NCBI RefSeq assembly: GCF_039062465.1
Contig: NZ_JBCLNF010000001.1
Span: 124,001-188,000, forward strand
Source: Parolsenella sp958406235
Lineage (GTDB): Bacteria; Actinomycetota; Coriobacteriia; Coriobacteriales; Atopobiaceae
Direction: 5' to 3'
DNA: 64,000 bases
The position numbers were made by a program, and so were the translations under genes. The notes under the pieces are model-generated. The model did not search any database. It saw nothing but the letters and a program-made list of their open reading frames with translations, and was not told where the DNA came from. This document shows, in pieces, positions 34,180-43,016 of the stretch; position 1 is the first letter of the stretch; each line of letters begins with the position of its first letter.

Positions 34180-37100
34180 CTACTCCATCCCCTGGATCAC
34201 GGTGAGCAGATCCTGGTAGCTGTGGACGACGTTATAGCGCACGTCCTCGCCGGAGAACTCGTTGAAGAGCTTTCTGGCGCAGGCGATCTTGCCGCGCTCG
34301 ATGTCGCGCAGGGTCAGGCTGTCCATGCTGCCCTTGGTCTCTGCCACGAAGAAGACGTGACGCACGCTGCCCTTCTCGAAGGCGATGGCCCAGTCGGGAG
34401 CGTAGGAGCCCACCGGCGTGGGAATCTTGAACGTCCTCGGCAGCTTGGCATAGACGGCCACCTTGCCTACGGCGGACTCGAGGTCGCGCGCGAAGTCGCG
34501 CTCGCCCTCGGAGTCCCAGATGACGTAGTCCTGCACGCACCGCGATGTCTCGATGGCACGGCTCATGTTCTCGGGCATCTGCTCGGCGAAGATGGTCGAG
34601 TCGTACTTGTCATCGAGCTTGTGGTAGGTGATGTGGTCAACCACCATCGTCGCCTTCTCGGCGAGGATGCACCTGGACACCTTTGCGATGAACTCCTCGG
34701 GGTTGTCGCGGAACATCCTGAACTTCGCCGGCATGATCCCCTTGAGGATGGCCGCGGCGCTCCTGCGCGTGATCTTCGCCCCGGCGGCAACCTCGCCCAG
34801 GAGGTCGTACGTGACGCCGGAGGAGTCCTCGCCAATCTCGTAGTCCCTCCTCGTCATCGTGCCGAATGACTCGCCACGCTCGAGTTTCTCGCGCGATTGG
34901 CTCGCGCGCTGGGTCGCCGTCGTCATGACGTAGGACGCCTTGGTAACGTAGAGCTCGGAGTTGATGCGCTCGATGGCCTTGCGCCTCAGCTCCTCGTCGT
35001 CGAAGTCGACGGTGTAGGAATGCTTGGAGTTGATCTTGTTCCAGAGCTCCTGGAACTCCTCACGCTTGAAGTTCCGGTTGAGGCGGTTCGCGGTGACCTT
35101 CGCGGTGTGTCCGTTTGCGGCGTAGTTATCGAGGGCGTGGGGATCGTAGACGCTCTGGACGAGCTTCTGGATGTCCTCGCGGTAGGCGTAGAGGTGCTCG
35201 GGCAGGTCATCGTCGGAGACGGTCGCCAGGCCGGATTCCTTGAACTTGGTCGTGGGCGCGCCGTCGCGGTCGATGAGGCGGTTGATGGTCAGGGCGTACA
35301 GGATGTCCTTGCTGTCGGATTCGGTGAGGGTGTAGGCCCTGTCCTCGTTGCCCTGCACGACAAGCCCGGTGAGGAACTTCTCGTTGACAGCCTTCGGTCG
35401 GTCGCGCAGCGCGCTCCTGATGTCGGACTGCAGTGCGCGGGTGAACTCGTCGTAGCTCTCGGATGCGATGACCGTGAGCTTGTTCACGCTCTGCACCTCG
35501 CTCTCGCCCAGGGTCTCGAGGTCTTGGCGCTCGCCGTCCTGGTTCACGCACAGACGCAGGCCGCGACCGACCTCCTGGCGCTTGCTGGTCTCGGAGTTCG
35601 AGTGCTTGAGGGTGCAGATCTGGAAGATGTTGGGGTTGTCCCAGCCCTCACGCAGCGCCGAGTGGCTGAAGATGAAGCGCACCGGCTCGTCGAAGGAGAG
35701 GAGGCGCTCCTTATCCCTGAGGATGAGGTCATAGGCGCTCTCGTCGTCGGACTCGTCCTTGCCGCGCTTGACCTTCGAGTCGACGGAGTGGCCCTTCTTG
35801 TCGACGGAGAAGTAACCTGCGTGCGTGGAGTGTGCCCCGATGCCGCGGAGCCACTCGAGGTAGCGGCACCTCGCCTCGCCGAGGCCGGCGTCCAGCGACG
35901 CGTCGAGGCTCTGCTGGCCGCGACCGTACTCGTCGACGGCGCGAGCGTATTCCTCCTCGAAGATTCGCCCATATTCGCCGAGGCCCTCCTCGCCGTCCTC
36001 GTCGTAGACGCGGTACTTCGCGACCTCGTCGATGAAGAAGAGCGAGAGGCACTTGATGCCGCGCGCGAAGAGGGCCTCCTCCTTCTCGAGGTGGCTCTTG
36101 ATCGTCTCTCGAATCTGCACGCGGCGGATGTCGCGCTCGGCGGAGTCGCCCCAGACCTCGCCGCGGTGAAGCTCGATGCCGTTGAGAAACTTCACGTAGC
36201 CGAGTTGCCCGTCGGAGTCGGGGACGATGTCGGCGATGGTGTAGCCCTCGCGGTACGCCTCGAGTTCACCGGACTCGATGTATATGTCGGAGAGGTTCGT
36301 GAGCGTCTTGCTGCGCTTGGTCACGGTACCCGTGGCGCCAAGGCGCTTGAACTCGATCACGGCCTCGGGCGCGCGGTCCTTGGAGACCTTGATGTCCTGC
36401 AAGTAGAGGTAGCCGTCCGTGCCGCGCATGTTCTTGACCTCGAAGCCCTTGACCTCGATGCGCTTGACCAGGCGCTGGTTGTAGGCGTCGAGGGCGTCGA
36501 GGACATAGACCATGTCGTGCTGGTCCTTGTGCGTGGCGGAGTAGTTGAGGCAGGCGAGCGGGTGGAAGCGCTTGATGCCCGCCTGCGTGGCCTTGCCGCC
36601 CATCTTCTGGGGCTCGTCCTGGATGACGATGGGGTTGTTGGCGGCGATGACATCGATGGGGCGACGACTGCCAAACTCGTCGCGCTCCGAGTACATGATG
36701 CGAGCTTCCTTGGAGCTGCCGCCCTCCTTCATGGAGGTGTTGAACGTCTGCATGTTGATGATCATCACGTTGACGTCGGCACTCGAGGAGAAGCGGTCGA
36801 TCTCGCCGAGGCGCGAGCTGTCATAGACGAAGTAGCGGATCGCCTTGCCATACTGCTCGAAGAAGTGCTGCTCGGTGTTCTTGAGCGACTTGTAGACGCC
36901 CTCGCGGATGGCGATGGAGGGCACGACCACGATGAACTTGGTCCAGCCGTAGAGGCGGTTGAGCTCGAGCATGGTCTTGGTGTAGACGTAGGTCTTGCCC
37001 GTGCCCGTCTCCATCTCGACGTCGAGGTTCACGGGGGCGGGGCCCTTGGCGAGCGTCTCGGTCTCGGGGATGCCGTTGGCTCGCTGCACCTTGTGGATGT

Positions 37101-37329
37101 TGTCGAGCAGCGTGGCGGAGCCGAGTGCGAGCGGGGCGTTGGCGTAGCCCTCGCTTGCCTCGAACTGCTCCTCGAAGCCCGCGATGGTTTCCATGCCGTT
37201 CTTGATGGCACCGCGGCCGAGGTCGCGCAGGTAGACCGCGGCACCGGAGTTGGGTTGCCCGGCGAAGACGTCCGCGACCGCCTTGGCGGCGGCTGTCTGG
37301 TAGGGCTGGATCTTGAACTTGAAGTGCAT
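34180..37329 (-). CDS. Type III restriction enzyme Res subunit
   Basis: The 1049-residue restriction/translocation subunit that acts with Mod. The helicase part has Walker A METGTGKTYVY near residue 105, DEPQ (motif II) in VIQDEPQKMGG near 245, NYSATH (motif III) near 270, and later motifs VRFIFSHSALREGWDNPNIFQ and RQEVGRGLRL around 545-590. The C-terminal nuclease domain shows YAPDWAI...FFVAETKG near 975-1010, the PD-(D/E)xK core. I start at ATG 37329 (GGAGCC upstream), since the extension to 37449 has no ribosome site. The protein is full-length with intact motifs. A TA-like module lies between it and mod. Confidence 0.92.
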   Translation of the reverse strand: MHFKFKIQPYQTAAAKAVADVFAGQPNSGAAVYLRDLGRGAIKNGMETIAGFEEQFEASEGYANAPLALGSATLLDNIHKVQRANGIPETETLAKGPAPVNLDVEMETGTGKTYVYTKTMLELNRLYGWTKFIVVVPSIAIREGVYKSLKNTEQHFFEQYGKAIRYFVYDSSRLGEIDRFSSSADVNVMIINMQTFNTSMKEGGSSKEARIMYSERDEFGSRRPIDVIAANNPIVIQDEPQKMGGKATQAGIKRFHPLACLNYSATHKDQHDMVYVLDALDAYNQRLVKRIEVKGFEVKNMRGTDGYLYLQDIKVSKDRAPEAVIEFKRLGATGTVTKRSKTLTNLSDIYIESGELEAYREGYTIADIVPDSDGQLGYVKFLNGIELHRGEVWGDSAERDIRRVQIRETIKSHLEKEEALFARGIKCLSLFFIDEVAKYRVYDEDGEEGLGEYGRIFEEEYARAVDEYGRGQQSLDASLDAGLGEARCRYLEWLRGIGAHSTHAGYFSVDKKGHSVDSKVKRGKDESDDESAYDLILRDKERLLSFDEPVRFIFSHSALREGWDNPNIFQICTLKHSNSETSKRQEVGRGLRLCVNQDGERQDLETLGESEVQSVNKLTVIASESYDEFTRALQSDIRSALRDRPKAVNEKFLTGLVVQGNEDRAYTLTESDSKDILYALTINRLIDRDGAPTTKFKESGLATVSDDDLPEHLYAYREDIQKLVQSVYDPHALDNYAANGHTAKVTANRLNRNFKREEFQELWNKINSKHSYTVDFDDEELRRKAIERINSELYVTKASYVMTTATQRASQSREKLERGESFGTMTRRDYEIGEDSSGVTYDLLGEVAAGAKITRRSAAAILKGIMPAKFRMFRDNPEEFIAKVSRCILAEKATMVVDHITYHKLDDKYDSTIFAEQMPENMSRAIETSRCVQDYVIWDSEGERDFARDLESAVGKVAVYAKLPRTFKIPTPVGSYAPDWAIAFEKGSVRHVFFVAETKGSMDSLTLRDIERGKIACARKLFNEFSGEDVRYNVVHSYQDLLTVIQGME

Positions 37330-37508
37330 GGAGGCTCCAAATCGGGGGAGGAGCGTAGGCGTAGGCGCGAGTTCGCCGTCGTCTGCGCTCGTTGGGTGCG
37401 CGCAGCTAATAGGGTATCGCTTAGCGAGGACACTCGCAGGTGTGGCCACCCCTAACGATGTGGGTGGTCATCCGCTCGACCGGTACCCCAGGAACCCTTG
37501 CTTGCCGT
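37330..37508. promoter_or_regulatory. Spacer between the SecB-like gene and res
   Basis: The spacer contains a TGGCCACCC/GGGTGGTCA stem (about 37440-37470) that could end the upstream transcript, and an AT-richer CTATTA (near 37407) that may be a -10 for res. This suggests res has its own promoter. Confidence 0.3.
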
Positions 37509-37970
37509 CTATACGCCGGTGGCCTCGGCGCCTCCGGACAGATAGTCGCGCACGATATCAAGCGGAAGGATCGCGGGGATCATGACCGGGCCTGCCGGCG
37601 ATAATCCCGACACGGTCATAATGCAAGTCTTTGCATGACCGTAGGCCATGGAGATGGCATTGGAGAGCAAGTACTCGTCTGCTTGTTCGTCGGTCATGGA
37701 TGTCGGAAGCGACGCGTGCGCGGAGACGAGCACCTCCACGCTTGCCTGCAGCTTCTCTTCGTCGTCGTGCTCGTGGTCTACAAGCGAGGTCTTAACGGTG
37801 AGGTTGAGTGCGACGAGGCCCTCGCTGCCTGAGCGCCCGAGCTGCTTGACCGTGAAGTCCAGACCAATCTTTTGGTCCATGTGCTCGGCGGGGCAATCCG
37901 CGATTTGGAAAGAGGAGCTGACCAGGAACAAGTCGTCGAGCTGAATCGGCGCAATCATTACGGTTTCCAT
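37509..37970 (-). CDS. SecB-like chaperone of a toxin-antitoxin-chaperone module
   Basis: A 153-residue acidic protein with the SecB-type pattern: alternating beta strands (IGLDFTVKQL, LVALNLTVKTSL, EKLQASVEVLVSA), then LLSNAISMAYGHAKTCIMTVSGLSPAGPV and IPAILPLDIVRDYL, matching the end of SecB (helix of lower face plus the G.PP..LP segment). In toxin-antitoxin-chaperone systems such as the Mycobacterium HigB-HigA-Rv1957, a solitary SecB-like protein folds and protects the antitoxin. Here it follows a HigB-like and an XRE gene with overlapping stop/start, exactly the TAC order. The family call is from pattern recognition and should be confirmed by profile search. Confidence 0.6.
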   Translation of the reverse strand: METVMIAPIQLDDLFLVSSSFQIADCPAEHMDQKIGLDFTVKQLGRSGSEGLVALNLTVKTSLVDHEHDDEEKLQASVEVLVSAHASLPTSMTDEQADEYLLSNAISMAYGHAKTCIMTVSGLSPAGPVMIPAILPLDIVRDYLSGGAEATGV

Positions 37971-38401
37971 TATGCTGCGAGACCTCCCTTAAAGAGTGTC
38001 AGGTGCTTGGCGTTTCCTGTCTCCCGTGTGGCGGCGATGCTTTGCCTGGCGCGGTCTTCGCCCCAGCCGCTGGTTCTTGCCTCGCTTGACTTGTACCGAT
38101 ACGGGACCTCGGCGACAAACGACGGGGATGAGTTGAATTCGATGGTGATGCCAAGGGCCAGCTCGAACTGCGCGAGGGTCTTGAGGGTCATATTGGACTG
38201 AGTGTTTAGGATGTTGGACAGGCGCTGGGGCGTTATGCCCATTCGCTCTGCAAGCTCCTTCTTGCTCAGTCCCTGCCTCCGCATCTCGTCTGCCGCAAGA
38301 TATGCGAGTTCAAGGGCGTGGTCATATGCGATTGTTTCTGCGGATTTGGTCTCTTCCATAAACGCAGAGAGATCTACGGTCTCCATGGTGCCTCTCCTCA
38401 T
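37970..38401 (-). CDS. XRE-family antitoxin (HigA-like) with C-terminal extension
   Basis: A 143-residue DNA-binding protein. The helix-turn-helix is at about residues 40-70 (GLSKKELAERMGITPQRLSNILN), followed by the FELALGITIEF strand. It then has about 50 extra residues, PYRYKSSEARTSGWGEDRA..., ending KHLTLFKGGLAA. HigA antitoxins of TAC systems carry such a C-terminal chaperone-addiction segment rich in aromatic/hydrophobic residues; this tail is a candidate. It overlaps the toxin gene by four bases and the SecB-like gene by one, so all three are translationally coupled. The palindrome at 38866-38881 is its likely operator. Confidence 0.75.
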   Translation of the reverse strand: MRRGTMETVDLSAFMEETKSAETIAYDHALELAYLAADEMRRQGLSKKELAERMGITPQRLSNILNTQSNMTLKTLAQFELALGITIEFNSSPSFVAEVPYRYKSSEARTSGWGEDRARQSIAATRETGNAKHLTLFKGGLAA

Positions 38402-38823
38402 TTGGCTTTCTCTAGGCGCTGTAGCTGCGCGGAAGCCTCCAGTGCGAGTCTCTTTGTCTGCTTGATTTCCCTGTGTATGTTCCCACTGCCTTGATGTCCT
38501 CTAAAACGATGGAGCAGAACGATGCGAGCCGGGTCTTTGCAGACTATGTATGCCATCTCGCGAGCCGCTCCGTCAAAGCCCTTTATCTCGTAAAGGCCGG
38601 TTTCGGAGTCCAGACATCTGAGCTTTTGCGTCTGGCATGACGTAGCGACGCCGTAATCGATTATCTTTCCCAGTTGCAAAAAGAGCTTGTGGCAGGATTC
38701 CCTCAGGCGGCTATCGGCCATGGCCTTCTGGAGCTCGGATAGATTGTGAGACGTCTTCTTGAGCTCCCAAAACACGTGGTCTTCGTCGAGCCGATACTCA
38801 ACCAGTTCGTAGCCATCGTCCAT
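38398..38823 (-). CDS. RelE/HigB-like toxin of a TA-chaperone module
   Basis: A 141-residue protein. Its C-terminal half has the HigB/Gp49-like layout: QKLRCLDSETGLYEIKGF, REMAYIVCKDPARIVLLHRFRG, then EIKQTKRLALE. This pattern (core 'yEir...iv.LhrF.k....ei..A') is that of RelE-superfamily mRNA interferases that cut mRNA on the ribosome. The N-terminal 50 residues are extra. The usual Lys pair after the HxF motif is replaced by RGHQGSG, so activity is uncertain. Start ATG with AGGGGCG upstream. It is the first gene of the three, giving the toxin-antitoxin-chaperone order. Confidence 0.6.
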   Translation of the reverse strand: MDDGYELVEYRLDEDHVFWELKKTSHNLSELQKAMADSRLRESCHKLFLQLGKIIDYGVATSCQTQKLRCLDSETGLYEIKGFDGAAREMAYIVCKDPARIVLLHRFRGHQGSGNIHREIKQTKRLALEASAQLQRLEKAK

Positions 38824-38865
38824 GTCGCCCCTTTCCGCCGTCTCGGTGCGTCCCCATTAGGCAAC

Positions 38866-38881
38866 TTCACTTATAAGTGAA
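38866..38881. promoter_or_regulatory. Operator palindrome of the TA-like module
   Basis: TTCACTTATAAGTGAA is a perfect 16-bp palindrome, 43 bp upstream of the toxin ATG, in an otherwise GC-rich region. Its centre TTATAA could be part of the -10. This is the layout of TA autoregulation by the XRE antitoxin. Confidence 0.65.
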
Positions 38882-39047
38882 CTCTACCCAATGGGACCAT
38901 GAGCGGTCAAGGCCTGTCAGCGCTATGGGGCATGGGTTTTGAGAGGGACGTATTCGTGTGGGCCTGACCCCGGCAGTCGTAATAGTCGTCCTCACGGGTC
39001 ACGTCAGAGAGAGCCCGAATCTTGCTGCCATATCCCTTTAAAGCGAA

Positions 39048-39083
39048 GTAGCCCCCTGCCCAATGTGCTGAGCAGGGGGCTAC
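39048..39083. terminator. Hairpin after mod
   Basis: GTAGCCCCCTGC and its exact complement enclose a 12-nt loop, ten bases past the mod stop. Only a mildly T-rich stretch (CTTTAAAGG) follows on the minus strand. It shares the AGCCCCCT core with the inverted-repeat element at 32952-33091. Confidence 0.6.
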
Positions 39084-39092
39084 CGGATTACC

Positions 39093-41140
39093 CTAGATGA
39101 CCTTGCGGATGGTTTCGGGGCTGAACGTCTTGAAGAGCTCGTCGAGGTTGGCCACGTCGGCGTCGCTGGCGAAGCTGGAGTCGCGGAAGACGGCGTAGAT
39201 CGGCCTCTCTCGCGCGATCGCTTCGAGGGCCTCGGTCGAGACAGCCTCGTCGAAGCATGCGATAAGCTGGCAGTCGTTTACGTCGAAGCACGCCTTGCCG
39301 CCGATTTCGCGCCCGACGATTTTTGCGGAGTACTCGATGCGGAACGCGGGCAAGACCTGGAAGAGCAGGTCGAGCGGCAGAGCGTCCTCGGCGGAGTTGT
39401 CGGTGAAGAGGTCGAGCTCGGTCTGCTCATACTGTTCGGGCGTGGCGTACTCGTCCTTGAGACAGGACTCGTCCACGCGTAGCACGCGGAAGCCGATGTT
39501 AGGCACGGGCTTGGGCTCGGCGCCAAGCTCCAGCTGCTCGTTGGCCTTGTCCACCTCCGCCCTGATCTTCTCGCCGGCACGGCGGATGCGCTCCTCGCCG
39601 ACGTTGCACAGGTTGTCCCAGCCGCCGGAGGTCTCCTCGGGCAGCTGGACGAGGATGAAGCGACGATTGCCGCCATCCTCAGCGTTCTTGCGCATAACCG
39701 CTTCCGCCGTCGTGGCGGATCCGGAGAAGAAGTCGAGGATGAGAGAGTCCTCGTTGCTCGCAATGGTCAGAATGCGATCAAGCAGGCGCACGGGCTTAGG
39801 TGTGTCGAAGGGAGCGGAGCCCTCGAAGAGAGACTTCAGCTGCTTCTTGGCTTCGTCGGTGTGGCCGACTTCGGAGTAGGGCCACAGGTTGGTAGGCATC
39901 TTGCCGTCCATCTCGTCAAGATAGCGCTTCAGTCGCATGCCTCCTTTTCCGCCGCTAGTAAAGTAGAGTCGAGGCCAATTGCCTTCATCAAATCGTTTTT
40001 GGGCGGCTGCGTACGTTTCTTCGCAGGGGTTCTTGAGGACGATGGCTTCGACATCTTTCCTTATCTCGTCCACAGATACGCCGCATATTTCAGCACGCCG
40101 TGCTTCATCGTGTAGATTTCTAAACTCATAATCAGCCCATTCACTCATTAGGCGTAGCATGCTGTACCCGCCGAACGGCCGGCACCGGCCGTTCGGCGGG
40201 TACAGCAGCTCGCCTGTGAGTGGATGCTGAATGGCGTATACCATGCCCTGGTGAGTTGCTGCCCCGGGGGCGGCAGCATCGCCAGAGGACCAAGGGCGAG
40301 GATCGCCATCGGGGCTCGAGTAGCGCTCGTCCATCTCGACGGTTCTGGGAAGCCTGCCCGGAACCCAGTCAGGACTCTTTGAATACGTGAGGATGTGCTC
40401 GACTTCCGCGGGGATGCCCTTCGAATCGTTTCTGGGCGAGTAGGTCTTCTGCCAGGCAATGTCGCCCACGAAGCAGGCAGCGCCAAACACCTCATCGCAG
40501 ATGGCTCGGAGGTTCTTGGACTCGTTGTCATCAATCGAGATGAAGATTGCCCCGTCATCGCTCAGCAGATCCCTAGCCAGCATGAGCCTCGGGTACATCA
40601 TCGAGCACCAGTCGGAGTGGAAGCGACCGTTGGACTCGGGGTTGACCACGAGGCGGCCGCCCTCCTCGTTGTAGTTGCCGCTCTGGGCGTCGTATTCTGC
40701 TCGCGTCTGGGAGAAGTCGTCGTCATAGACGAAGTCGTGACCCGTGTTGTATGGGGGATCGATATAGATAAGCTTGACCTTGCCGGCGTAGGTCTCGCGC
40801 ATGATCTTGAGGGCCTCGAGGTTGTCGCCCTCGATGTAGAGGTTCTCGGTGGTGTCCCAGTCCTTGGACTTCTCGGGGCAGGGGCGCATGGTCTTCTTGG
40901 TGGGGCGGCGCGCCTCGAGCTTGGCCTCGCGCTTGCCGGGCCAGGTGAACTGGTAGCGCTCGCGCACCCCGTCGACGATTACGTCAGAAAGGTCGTCGCG
41001 AAGGGCATCGAAGTCGACGGCGAGCGTAACATTGCCGTCTGCATCCATAGCCTCGGTTACGACGTCAGGGAAGAGTGCAGCAATCTTAGCTATGTTCTCC
41101 TGCGTGAGATCGGGGGGGTCTCCCGGCTGATCCTGTCCAT
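39093..41140 (-). CDS. Type III DNA methyltransferase Mod, start out of frame at a seven-G/C run
   Basis: Mod methylates adenine at the recognition site and provides DNA specificity to Res. Catalytic motif DPPYNTGHDF, the AdoMet region FFSGSATTAEAV and a long variable target-recognition stretch between them are intact (beta-class N6-adenine methyltransferase). The natural start is ATG 41140 with GAGGAG upstream, giving MDRISRETPP; after the C7 run (plus-strand G7 at 41112-41118) the frame shifts and stops after 16 codons. One extra C continues into DLTQENIAKIAALFPDV and the methyltransferase. The 651 residues from ATG 41048 are open but lack a ribosome site. The present sequence is therefore 'off' at this tract. 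Confidence 0.85.
41112..41118. repeat. Homopolymer G7 (C7 in mod) at the mod start
   Basis: A run of seven G on the plus strand falls at codons 8-10 of mod. Eight would put the start ATG in frame with the methyltransferase. It is a candidate slipped-strand switch. Confidence 0.6.
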
Positions 41141-41200
41141 CTATCTCTCCTCGTTACTTAGAACTCTTGGTTGCGTCGGCGAATGGGTGGGATATTGACT

Positions 41201-41455
41201 TTACTTATCAATCCCGCCCTTCTCTAGTTTCTCGATCTGCTTCTCGAGCGCCCGCATCTGGCGGAACAGCTCGTTTTTGCGGGTGAACTGGCGCTCCTTG
41301 CGACAGCGTGCCTCTGTCTTATCGCGCTCCTCGCGCAGCGTCTTGAGCTTGGTCGCCTTGGCGAGGCGCTCCTTGACCGCGGCGCTCCTTGACCGCGGCG
41401 CCCTTCGCACCCATGTCGCCAAAGGCGACCTGGGAGGCGAGGGAGTCTCACACAT
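41201..41455 (-). pseudogene. 3' remnant of a DUF4391 gene
   Basis: The last 55 or so residues (KERLAKATKLKTLREERDKTEARCRKERQFTRKNELFRQMRALEKQIEKLEKG) form a coiled coil ending like DUF4391 proteins, which normally precede mod in type III operons with a helicase. Upstream of it the frame is broken: a 16-bp exact tandem duplication (41369-41400) shifts it by one base, and the sensible reading ASQVAFGDMGAKGAA continues in another frame until a TGA. The rest of the gene and the usual helicase are missing. It ends 60 bases before the mod start. The remnant call rests on the coiled-coil pattern, not on a search. Confidence 0.5.
41369..41400. repeat. 16-bp exact tandem duplication
   Basis: CTCCTTGACCGCGGCG occurs twice in direct succession inside the DUF4391 remnant and changes its frame by one base. 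Confidence 0.85.
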
Positions 41456-41660
41456 TGTTCATGTTAGCGGTATTCAGGCTGAGGGTAAGCCCTTCCGCGC
41501 TACGTCACTCGCCAACGACAAGCTTAGCGGGCATCGCTGCGAGGCTCCGCCCATTTTTGTCCGTAAGCTCTGCCGCATGCGACCGCTCGCGGAAGACGTC
41601 GCGGAGAGCTGTCCGGGGGATGGCACAATCGGAGGGACAATCCGTTGAAAGGTTGCCCCC

Positions 41661-42854
41661 ATGATGTCCTTCAACATTGACCAGGTGAACTTCCGCGATC
41701 TCTATCGCCAGGTCCTCTTCGTCGGCTACTCCCTGCGCGAGCCCCTCGCCGCCGCCGGCGTCGCGGACCTGCCGGAGGACGCGGACGGCATGCTCGCCTA
41801 TGGCTACATCGACCCGGACGCCGGCCTCAGCTTCGAGGCGCTCGCCCCGGCGCGCATGTCTGACCTCACGGTCTACCCGGAGTTCGACCTCATGCGCAAG
41901 CTCAAGTGCACTATGAAGGTGCGCGGCGCGGAGATGTCCGTCCACACGACCGTCGCCTACTCCAAGAACCCCGCCGAGTACTGGGAGACCTACGCGGACC
42001 ACATCGCCTCGATCGACGAGTTCTACGCCGTCAGCCCCGACCGCGAGGTGACCCGCAAGGACACCGCCATCGACCACCTGCGCCACCCGTGCTACCCGGA
42101 TGACATCCGCATTAGCATCGTCGACGAGGACTACGGCGAGGAGCGCCTCTGGGCGACCCTCCAGGGCTGCACCGAGGACGGTCTCTACTACGTTGGCAAG
42201 CTGCTCAACGAGCCTGCCCAGAACTTCGGCGTCCACGTCGGCGACCTCGTCACCCTCGTTCCGGACCGCGGCGCGGATGGCATGGGCGAGCTCGCCTTCC
42301 TCACCACGCCCAAGCTCAAGCTCGAGCCCGAGGACGACGAGGAGGACCCCGATGACAAGGCCTTCGAGGTGAAGTTCGCCGTCGCGTGCGAGGTCATGCG
42401 CCGCGCGGACCTCCTCGACCTTGGCACCAACGAGAAGTACGGTGCCCCGGCGGACGAGTATGACTTCGAGGCGTTCGTCGCTGCCGATTGCATCTCTGCG
42501 GACTCGGACGTCGAGCAGGCGGCGGCCGTAATCGCGAAGATCTTTGGGACGTCGTTTGACGTGGAATGCGACGCGCTCGAGTGCGAGGAGGTGGCCGAGG
42601 AGCTCCTGGCCGCCTGGGACGAGGCCGGCGTCGAGCCCGACGAGTACGACTTCGACCCGATGCCCGTAGTGGACGAGCACTTCTCGCGCTGGGACGACGA
42701 GAAGGCCCGCTACGAGGACGAGGCCCCCATGGTCCGTAACGCCGACGGCGAGCTGGTCAAGGCGGGCGTGACGTACCACTTCGTCATCCGCGTCTGCTCG
42801 CAGGACTGGGACCTCGAGGACGCCGGCGAGGAGTCCGGCGAGGGCGAGGAGTAG
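41661..42854 (+). CDS. Acidic hypothetical protein with a DUF2314-like segment
   Basis: A 397-residue, strongly acidic soluble protein. Residues about 150-215 read ERLWATLQGCTEDGLYYVGKLLNEPAQNFGVHVGDLVTLVP, resembling DUF2314/DUF2185-type domains (a Trp, then 'G.L.NeP...GD'). The first part contains VHTTVAYSKNPAEYWETYADH; the C-terminal third is dominated by Asp/Glu. A strong hairpin terminator follows at 42863-42900. It lies at the right edge of the defence island but on the opposite strand, and its base composition matches the core genome. Function unknown. Confidence 0.7.
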   Translation: MMSFNIDQVNFRDLYRQVLFVGYSLREPLAAAGVADLPEDADGMLAYGYIDPDAGLSFEALAPARMSDLTVYPEFDLMRKLKCTMKVRGAEMSVHTTVAYSKNPAEYWETYADHIASIDEFYAVSPDREVTRKDTAIDHLRHPCYPDDIRISIVDEDYGEERLWATLQGCTEDGLYYVGKLLNEPAQNFGVHVGDLVTLVPDRGADGMGELAFLTTPKLKLEPEDDEEDPDDKAFEVKFAVACEVMRRADLLDLGTNEKYGAPADEYDFEAFVAADCISADSDVEQAAAVIAKIFGTSFDVECDALECEEVAEELLAAWDEAGVEPDEYDFDPMPVVDEHFSRWDDEKARYEDEAPMVRNADGELVKAGVTYHFVIRVCSQDWDLEDAGEESGEGEE

Positions 42855-42862
42855 CGTTCGCG

Positions 42863-42900
42863 GCGCGCGGGGAGTCGCGGCAAATCCGCTCCCCGCGCGC
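42863..42900 (+). terminator. Intrinsic terminator
   Basis: GCGCGCGGGGAG and its exact complement around a 14-nt loop, followed by TGATTCTT, eight bases after the hypothetical gene. Confidence 0.7.
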
Positions 42901-43016
42901 TGATTCTTGCGCCCGCATCTGGGTAAGAATGGGGGAGCCCGCGCCGGCGCGCTCACGCCGCGCCGCGATGCCCGCATCTTTCGCGGCTCCGCCGCGTCCG
43001 CCCGGAAGGACCGCCC

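Larger units (their letters stand above)
38824..39092. other. Spacer between mod and the TA-like module
   Basis: This 269-bp spacer has the operator palindrome next to the toxin gene and a hairpin directly after mod. Between them (about 38890-39045) no gene or clear signal is seen. Confidence 0.5.

Noticed and set aside
34897..37455. 852-codon plus-strand open frame opposite res
   Set aside because: Res has complete helicase and nuclease motifs on the minus strand; the opposite frame has none.
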